Shown here in pieces: positions 59,059 through 64,000 of a stretch of DNA of 64,000 nt. How positions within the stretch are numbered: the stretch's first letter is position 1; every line of letters starts with the position of its first letter. Position numbers and translations under genes: made by a program. The DNA comes from Ohtaekwangia sp. (lineage in GTDB: Bacteria; Bacteroidota; Bacteroidia; Cytophagales; Cyclobacteriaceae), in NCBI GenBank assembly GCA_021155195.1, contig JAJNPV010000030.1, positions 186,001 to 250,000 on the forward strand. The letters run 5' to 3'. The notes below the pieces were generated by a model. That model was given only the letters and a program-made list of their open reading frames with translations, had not been told where the DNA came from and did no database searches.

Positions 59059-61467
59059 CTAAAACTTATATGTATACCCGAGTCGAATAACTTGCGTTTC
59101 GTAATAATCAGTGCTTACATAATTAAAGCCAGAACCATTCACTTCTCTCTTAATGCGCAAGGTGTTTGCGATGTCAGTTGCATTCAGGAACACTTCACCC
59201 TTTCCTTTTTGCAACGATTTTTTAATACCAAGATCAATATAGAAACGGGAATAGGTTTTTCCTTGTGGCACAACATCGGGTGCCATATACACACTGGTTA
59301 ACTGCACATCGTATTTAGCTGGTAAATGAAAGAGACCGTTGAACTTGATGCTTCCTGAAAGTATCTCCTGTCTGGCTGCTGAGAAGGTATTTTCTTGTGG
59401 ATATAGATTGACTACACTGAAAGGTTCTATAATATTCTGGTATCCATTAAGGTTAAGACTTAAAGTTGCCCACTTGCCTGCATTCTGAGAGAATATAACT
59501 TCAATTCCGGAAGAGTAACTAAGTCCGGCATTTTGAAAAATATTATAGATCAGGGTGCTACCGGGTTCAATACTGCCAATGCGCGTAATGGTTGCTTCCA
59601 TCCGCTTATGGTACAACGCGGAATATAGATACCCATCACTCCAATTTGCCTTGTAGCCAAGTTCGAACGAGTTTGTAAATTGTGGACGAAGACCAGGGTT
59701 TCCGACCTTAATAATTTCGGCATCATCATACTTAGGAAAGATGCGTATATCTACCTCATTCGGCCTGTCGACTCTGCGATTATAAAATACTGAAAGCGTA
59801 TTGTTGTCGTTCATCTTATAGGCCAGACGAAGATTGGGAAAGGGTTGTGTATAATTATAACCATCACTCTTATAAGTATTGTGATCAGGATTAACTTCAT
59901 AATATATTTCTACATACTCAACCCGAAGACCCGCTTCCACCTCGAAGTTTTTGTTTTCAAATAAGTAACTACCGTAAACAGCCGGAATAACTTCGCTGTA
60001 GTTCGCCCAACCTCCAGCATCAACGTCCAATGGAGAATTGAGGCCAGGAATAAAAAGCATGTTGGTGGGGATGTACCGGTTCCTGAATTTAATTCCGGTC
60101 TCAAACCTTCCATACTTAAGCGGATGGACATAATCAATATTGAAATCACCCACATGCTCATCCGAAATCAGTTTGAATGAATCCTGTCCGGTGTAGGTGG
60201 GCATGACATTCGTAAAAAAATATTTTTCATCTTCCCTGTGAAAGGTATAATTAAAGCCTACGTTCAATAGTCGCCCTGGCTGTTTGAATTTGTGCTGCCA
60301 TGTTGCCATTTCTGTCACGGTCGTTTTTAATTCATCCTCCAGAAAGCTCCAGAGGCGTAGTCGCTCGGATAAATCAGCATTAAAAAAAGGCTCGTCTCCT
60401 TCATCAAGAATTTTTTCACTGCTGAATAATCCTGACACCGTTATGGTATTGTTGTCGTTGATGTACCAGTCGAATCCACCTTTTCCTGTTACGATATTAG
60501 TAGTCCTGTTTCTTACCGTTTGTTGTCGGATGGTGTCCCCATTGTCATAGTACCTATCGACAAACTCATTCTTATTTAGTGTTTTTGTGTAGAGGTCATC
60601 AACCTGTAGAAACAGATTTAATTTTTTTTTCCTGTAGTTAATAGAAATTGATGGATTTAGTTTAGGTGTTGCCTGATACTGAGGGCGTATTGTGGGATAG
60701 CTTTCTTGCTTCACCCACAAGGCTCCCAAGCCTGCCGCCATGCCCACCCTTCCATTAAACCCTTCCTGTACCTCTTTCTTATAAATAATGTTAATAATGC
60801 CAGCATTACCATTGGCATCGTACTTTGCTGAGGGATTGTTAATGACCTCGATTCGTTCAATTGCTGAAGCAGGAATATTATCCAATGCACGCTGATTGCC
60901 AAAGCCTGTTAAGGCTGTCTGCTTTCCATCGATAAGCACAACTACTTTATCGCTTCCCCTCAATCTCACCTTTCCATCATCGCTTACGGTAATCCCAGGA
61001 AGATTTTGCATGACTTGCATGAGTGAACCACCACTTTGGTTGACATTATCTGCTACCGAAAAGGTTTTCTTATCAAGGGTTTCAGCAACGGCATCCTGCG
61101 TGCCTGTGACAATAATCTCATTAAGAGAAGTAACGTCTTCTTCAAGCTCCATTATCCCCAGGTCAAGAAACTCACTTAACCTACCAACCACTACGGAAGT
61201 TTTATGTGTGCGATAGCCAACAAAAGAAGTTTCCAGGATGTAGTTATCAGGCTTTACATTGCTCAAGGTATAACGACCTTCATCGTCTGTCACGGTTCCT
61301 GACACAAATGAACTGTCTCGTTCAAGCTTCAAGACAACATTCACATATGATAAATTACTCTTCGATGCTTTGTCCTTCAGAACACCTGACAGTGTAACAC
61401 TCTTAACCTGGGAGAAGGAAAGAAGTGAAGTTAATAGTAACAGAATCAGAATACTCAATTTTTTCAT
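59059..61467 (-). CDS. TonB-dependent receptor, outer-membrane beta-barrel (OMP_b-brl_3 type)
   Basis: An 802-residue protein with signal peptide. Residues about 20-105 are a carboxypeptidase-regulatory-like domain (VTLSGVLKDKASKSNLSYVNVVL...GTVTDDEGRYTL). The plug has QVMQNLPGITVSDDGKVRLRGSDKVVVLIDGK and IPASAIERIEVINNPSAKYDANGNAGIINIIYKK. The rest is a long barrel ending with an aromatic residue (YTYKF). This is the SusC-distinct type common in Bacteroidota, often for metals or small molecules. No SusD gene is near. It lies next to a two-component pair that may control it. Confidence 0.9.
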   Translation of the reverse strand: MKKLSILILLLLTSLLSFSQVKSVTLSGVLKDKASKSNLSYVNVVLKLERDSSFVSGTVTDDEGRYTLSNVKPDNYILETSFVGYRTHKTSVVVGRLSEFLDLGIMELEEDVTSLNEIIVTGTQDAVAETLDKKTFSVADNVNQSGGSLMQVMQNLPGITVSDDGKVRLRGSDKVVVLIDGKQTALTGFGNQRALDNIPASAIERIEVINNPSAKYDANGNAGIINIIYKKEVQEGFNGRVGMAAGLGALWVKQESYPTIRPQYQATPKLNPSISINYRKKKLNLFLQVDDLYTKTLNKNEFVDRYYDNGDTIRQQTVRNRTTNIVTGKGGFDWYINDNNTITVSGLFSSEKILDEGDEPFFNADLSERLRLWSFLEDELKTTVTEMATWQHKFKQPGRLLNVGFNYTFHREDEKYFFTNVMPTYTGQDSFKLISDEHVGDFNIDYVHPLKYGRFETGIKFRNRYIPTNMLFIPGLNSPLDVDAGGWANYSEVIPAVYGSYLFENKNFEVEAGLRVEYVEIYYEVNPDHNTYKSDGYNYTQPFPNLRLAYKMNDNNTLSVFYNRRVDRPNEVDIRIFPKYDDAEIIKVGNPGLRPQFTNSFELGYKANWSDGYLYSALYHKRMEATITRIGSIEPGSTLIYNIFQNAGLSYSSGIEVIFSQNAGKWATLSLNLNGYQNIIEPFSVVNLYPQENTFSAARQEILSGSIKFNGLFHLPAKYDVQLTSVYMAPDVVPQGKTYSRFYIDLGIKKSLQKGKGEVFLNATDIANTLRIKREVNGSGFNYVSTDYYETQVIRLGYTYKF

Positions 61468-61537
61468 GCCTTGATCGTATACCTCAAAATTCCTTAATAA
61501 TTCTGGATGAAAATTGGATTTAGTGATTAACGGAAAA

Positions 61538-62809
61538 TTAAAAGGTCACAGAAAAAACATGAACACCACTCTGAAAATTATAGACGATTTCATACCGGCA
61601 TGTATCGCATACCTTTTTAACTATTGCTAAGCCGAGACCTGAACTGTTCTCACCATTGCCTTCTTTACTAAACCGTTCGAACATTTTTTCCGGACTCATT
61701 TTCAACGGGCTTCCAGTATTGCTAACGGTGAGCACTCGACCAGTAATCTGAACGATGACTTCACCTTTAGCATTCGTATGTCTGATGGCGTTATGAAAAA
61801 GGTTTGTCAACAGAACCTCTAGTAATGTTGAGTTGGCTTTTATTGACAATGGGCTAATGGACGCCCGAATGGATATGTTGTCAATATCTGCCATTGGCTG
61901 CAAATTCGACAATAGCTTGTTTGCCAATGCTGACAAATCTATTTCTTCGATTTCATTGAATTGGTCATTATCAATTTTACTTAGCAAGAGTAAATTCTTG
62001 TTGAGCCTTGCCATTCGCTGCGCTGTTTCCTCCAGGTCAAGTATGGTAGCTGCCCCCGCTTCTGTAAGTCCAGGTATCTGCATAAGATTATCCAGCTTAG
62101 ATTGAAAAATGGATAACGGAGTTTGCAACTCATGCGAGGCATTTTCAATAAATTCCTTCTGCTCCAGATACACTTTGCGGTTTCGATCTGTCAAGTGACT
62201 TACTGTCTTATTAAGATCATCAAACTCCACGATATTTGTTTTCTCCGGCTGAATCGATTCACTTTTATCCAATTCATAAGCCTTCAATTGATTAAGGGTA
62301 TTGTAAAATGGCTTCCATAATTTTTGGGATAACGAGCGATTTAATAAAAGTAGCCCTGCTGCAAGAAGTACGATTAGGATCATTTGAACGATTCCAAGTG
62401 CCATCACAAGTTCATCATTATCTACCAACGACATTTTAATCGTGAGCAGGTAAGGTTTATCCTTTATAATTATAGTAGAAGATAATGTTCGAAATGGATG
62501 CAACTCATGTTCAATGCTATCATACATGGATACGGTCTCATACCTTTGTCCCGCAGACATTTTATCGGATGGGGTAAGTACAATATCATAAGAAAGCTGA
62601 TCCCAGATTTTTAAATCCATTTCCAGATCTTCCAGGTACTCATAACTTTTAATGTGCTTGATAAACTGATTTGTGTGCAGCGCCAATGACTCATCCACCT
62701 CTTCATTGATTATTTGACGGATAGAGAAAATTGAAATAGGGATACTAATAAGTACAAGTATTAAAGAATACAAAAGCAAACTGCGTAAACTAACTTGTAA
62801 TAGTCTCAT
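61538..62809 (-). CDS. Sensor histidine kinase (HisKA class)
   Basis: A 423-residue membrane kinase. Two helices flank a periplasmic domain of about 100 residues (helix 1 near 8-30, helix 2 near 135-157). The cytoplasmic part has HisKA with NASHELQTPLSIFQSKLDNL, the N-box NLFHNAIRHT and the G-box SSGLGLAIVKKV. There is no visible PAS domain. Its start overlaps the response regulator gene by 4 bp. The periplasmic ligand is unknown. Confidence 0.85.
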   Translation of the reverse strand: MRLLQVSLRSLLLYSLILVLISIPISIFSIRQIINEEVDESLALHTNQFIKHIKSYEYLEDLEMDLKIWDQLSYDIVLTPSDKMSAGQRYETVSMYDSIEHELHPFRTLSSTIIIKDKPYLLTIKMSLVDNDELVMALGIVQMILIVLLAAGLLLLNRSLSQKLWKPFYNTLNQLKAYELDKSESIQPEKTNIVEFDDLNKTVSHLTDRNRKVYLEQKEFIENASHELQTPLSIFQSKLDNLMQIPGLTEAGAATILDLEETAQRMARLNKNLLLLSKIDNDQFNEIEEIDLSALANKLLSNLQPMADIDNISIRASISPLSIKANSTLLEVLLTNLFHNAIRHTNAKGEVIVQITGRVLTVSNTGSPLKMSPEKMFERFSKEGNGENSSGLGLAIVKKVCDTCRYEIVYNFQSGVHVFSVTF

Positions 62810-63480
62810 GCGGTAAATTTATAACCTAGTCCGTATATAGTTTTAATATAATCCTCGCACCCTGCCTCTGTTAATTTTTTCTTCAAGTTCTTTATATGCG
62901 AATAGATGAAATCAAATTTATCCAAAAGCTCGGCATCATCACCTGAGAGATGTTCGGCAATCGCATTTTTAGAAACAACCCGATTTTTGTTAGCGATCAG
63001 GAATATCAATAAGTCATATTCCTTTCGGGTCAATTCGATTTCCTTCCCACTAACGGACACTGTTTTGCCAAGTAGGTCAACTTCAATTTCATGAAATGAT
63101 ATTTTGTTATTTCCATCAAATCGTTTCCTTCTAATAACTGCTGATATGCGCGCACTAAGTTCAGGCAGGTAAAATGGCTTAGGCAGGTAATCATCAGCGC
63201 CCAGGTTTAGTCCGGCTATGCGGTCATCAAAAGAACCTTTTGCTGTTATCATTATTACACCATCCGTCTTATGATTTTCCCTTAGTTTTTCCAATATCTT
63301 CAAACCGTTTCCATCCGGTAACGATATATCCAACAAGATGCAGTCATAATCGAAAAGGAGAATTTTTTCGTTGGCCTCACTGGCGGTATAAGCAACCTCG
63401 CACACATAACTTTCCTGACGCAGGAACTGCGCCATGCTTTTTACAAGCTGTTTCTCGTCTTCAATTATTAGAATTTTCAT
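62806..63480 (-). CDS. OmpR-family response regulator
   Basis: A 224-residue protein. The receiver has IIEDE at the N-terminus, Asp51 in DCILLDISLPDGNG and the conserved Lys of LPKPF. The C-terminal winged helix ends EAGCEDYIKTIYGLGYKFTA, typical of OmpR-type proteins. It comes first in the pair, and the kinase gene overlaps its end. Targets may be the TonB receptor and the neighbouring envelope genes; this is inference from position. Confidence 0.88.
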   Translation of the reverse strand: MKILIIEDEKQLVKSMAQFLRQESYVCEVAYTASEANEKILLFDYDCILLDISLPDGNGLKILEKLRENHKTDGVIMITAKGSFDDRIAGLNLGADDYLPKPFYLPELSARISAVIRRKRFDGNNKISFHEIEVDLLGKTVSVSGKEIELTRKEYDLLIFLIANKNRVVSKNAIAEHLSGDDAELLDKFDFIYSHIKNLKKKLTEAGCEDYIKTIYGLGYKFTA

Positions 63481-63506
63481 GTTTAGCGGTCAGAAGATAA
63501 CCAAAA

Positions 63507-64000
63507 CTAGTTCATCAGTCCATGAGTAAATGAATAACTGGCAGTTTGGTACCAGGCAATGGCTTCATTAATCGTATTTTGATCTGGTTTTGCCTTGACC
63601 TGTTCTTTGCCAGAAACAGTAAAGGATTCAACTTTTAGCTGAGGTGACAAAACAATTAATTTATCACCCTTTATATATCCAAGACTTTGGTATGTGCTGA
63701 TAAAAGCCCGTTCGCGCCCAGGCTCCAGTTTAAACATATCATATCCATAAAATTTACTGGCGTATGAGAAATTTAAAAGCCCCAACAAGGTTGGCCCAAT
63801 ATCAATTTGACTCATCAGCCTTTCCATTCTTCCTGGAGCAATATGAGAGGGAGCGTAAATAAGCATTGGGATATGATATTTGTTCACCGGTAACTCCGTT
63901 TTACCCGCACTGGATGCACAATGGTCGGCAACAATAATAAACAGCGTATTGTTGAACCAAGGTTTTCGGGAGGATTCTTTAATGAACTTTCCAATCGCGT
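63507..64000 (-). CDS. LtaS-like sulfatase-fold membrane protein (C-terminal part)
   Basis: Only the end of the gene is in the window; the frame runs on past the right edge, so the ATG at 63887 is internal. Visible are TLFIIVADHCASSAGKTELPVNKYHIPMLIYAPSHI, where Asp-His are metal ligands of the alkaline-phosphatase fold, and QIDIGPTLLGLLNFSY. This matches the LTA-synthase-type branch, which in Gram-negative bacteria includes phosphoglycerol or phosphoethanolamine transferases. It fits the envelope theme of the region. The substrate cannot be told from this part. Confidence 0.75.
   Translation of the reverse strand, partial: AIGKFIKESSRKPWFNNTLFIIVADHCASSAGKTELPVNKYHIPMLIYAPSHIAPGRMERLMSQIDIGPTLLGLLNFSYASKFYGYDMFKLEPGRERAFISTYQSLGYIKGDKLIVLSPQLKVESFTVSGKEQVKAKPDQNTINEAIAWYQTASYSFTHGLMN

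Noticed and set aside
1..64000. CRISPR arrays, rRNA genes, insertion sequences and replication origins
   Set aside because: I saw no regularly spaced direct repeats, no rRNA-like sequence, no transposase and no DnaA-box cluster in the window.

Overview
The window looks like chromosomal DNA of a Bacteroidota bacterium, most likely of the Cytophagales. The reasons are a TonB receptor with a carboxypeptidase-regulatory-like N-terminus, several large MacB-like permeases of which two carry the Bacteroidota permease-prefix segment, a Bacteroidetes-type tyrosine recombinase, a HEAT-repeat/cytochrome c protein, and few clear Shine-Dalgarno sequences. This placement is inference; there is no rRNA gene in the window.

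Region 1 (1-4.6 kb): the end of a HEAT/cytochrome c protein, a charge-segregated secreted protein, a DUF3500 protein, a PepSY-type membrane protein and MobA, which makes the molybdenum cofactor.

Region 2 (4.6-19.3 kb): a compact nitrate/nitrite reduction locus. It holds a DUF4202/nitrate-reductase-associated fusion, NirB, NirD, a NarX-like kinase, a NarL-type response regulator, a NarK transporter, an outer-membrane channel, a giant nitrate reductase fused to its own flavoprotein reductase, and a rubredoxin protein. Repeated TACGTA sites stand before nirBD, before the sensor-regulator pair and before the narK operon. They look like the binding sites of the local regulator.

Region 3 (19.3-25.5 kb): a membrane protein, a quinone-oxidoreductase-type enzyme, a lipoprotein esterase, a putative outer-membrane protein, a GNAT-like protein with a Cys-rich tail and two tandem GlxA-type AraC regulators. 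Two promoters share an ungapped 58-bp element with TTGTCC and TTGACC boxes 21 bp apart. A tRNA-Arg(CCT) follows.

Region 4 (25.8-41.2 kb): a secreted Gfo/Idh oxidoreductase, a PadR regulator with two prefix-domain permeases, an S51 peptidase, a VOC protein, a third permease, and an operon of sulfatase, ChbG-like deacetylase, metallo-hydrolase and MFS transporter.

Region 5 (about 42.0-56.9 kb): a phage-like integrative element that interrupts hflX, leaving only its C-terminal GTPase half. It carries a tyrosine recombinase, a membrane protein with a zinc-finger tail, a holin-like protein, a P-loop ATPase, a 1555-residue methylase-helicase of the Strawberry-notch/DarB type, an adenine methyltransferase with a PD-(D/E)XK partner, a CI/LexA-like repressor and two paralogous small DNA-binding proteins. 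No capsid, tail or terminase gene is visible, so it may be a phage satellite or a decayed prophage. Its right end is not resolved, because the missing hflX half does not appear before the window ends.

Region 6 (57.1-64 kb): an envelope cluster of PAP2 phosphatase, PepSY-like protein, EamA-type protein, TonB-dependent receptor, an OmpR/HisKA two-component pair and the end of an LtaS-like sulfatase-fold protein.
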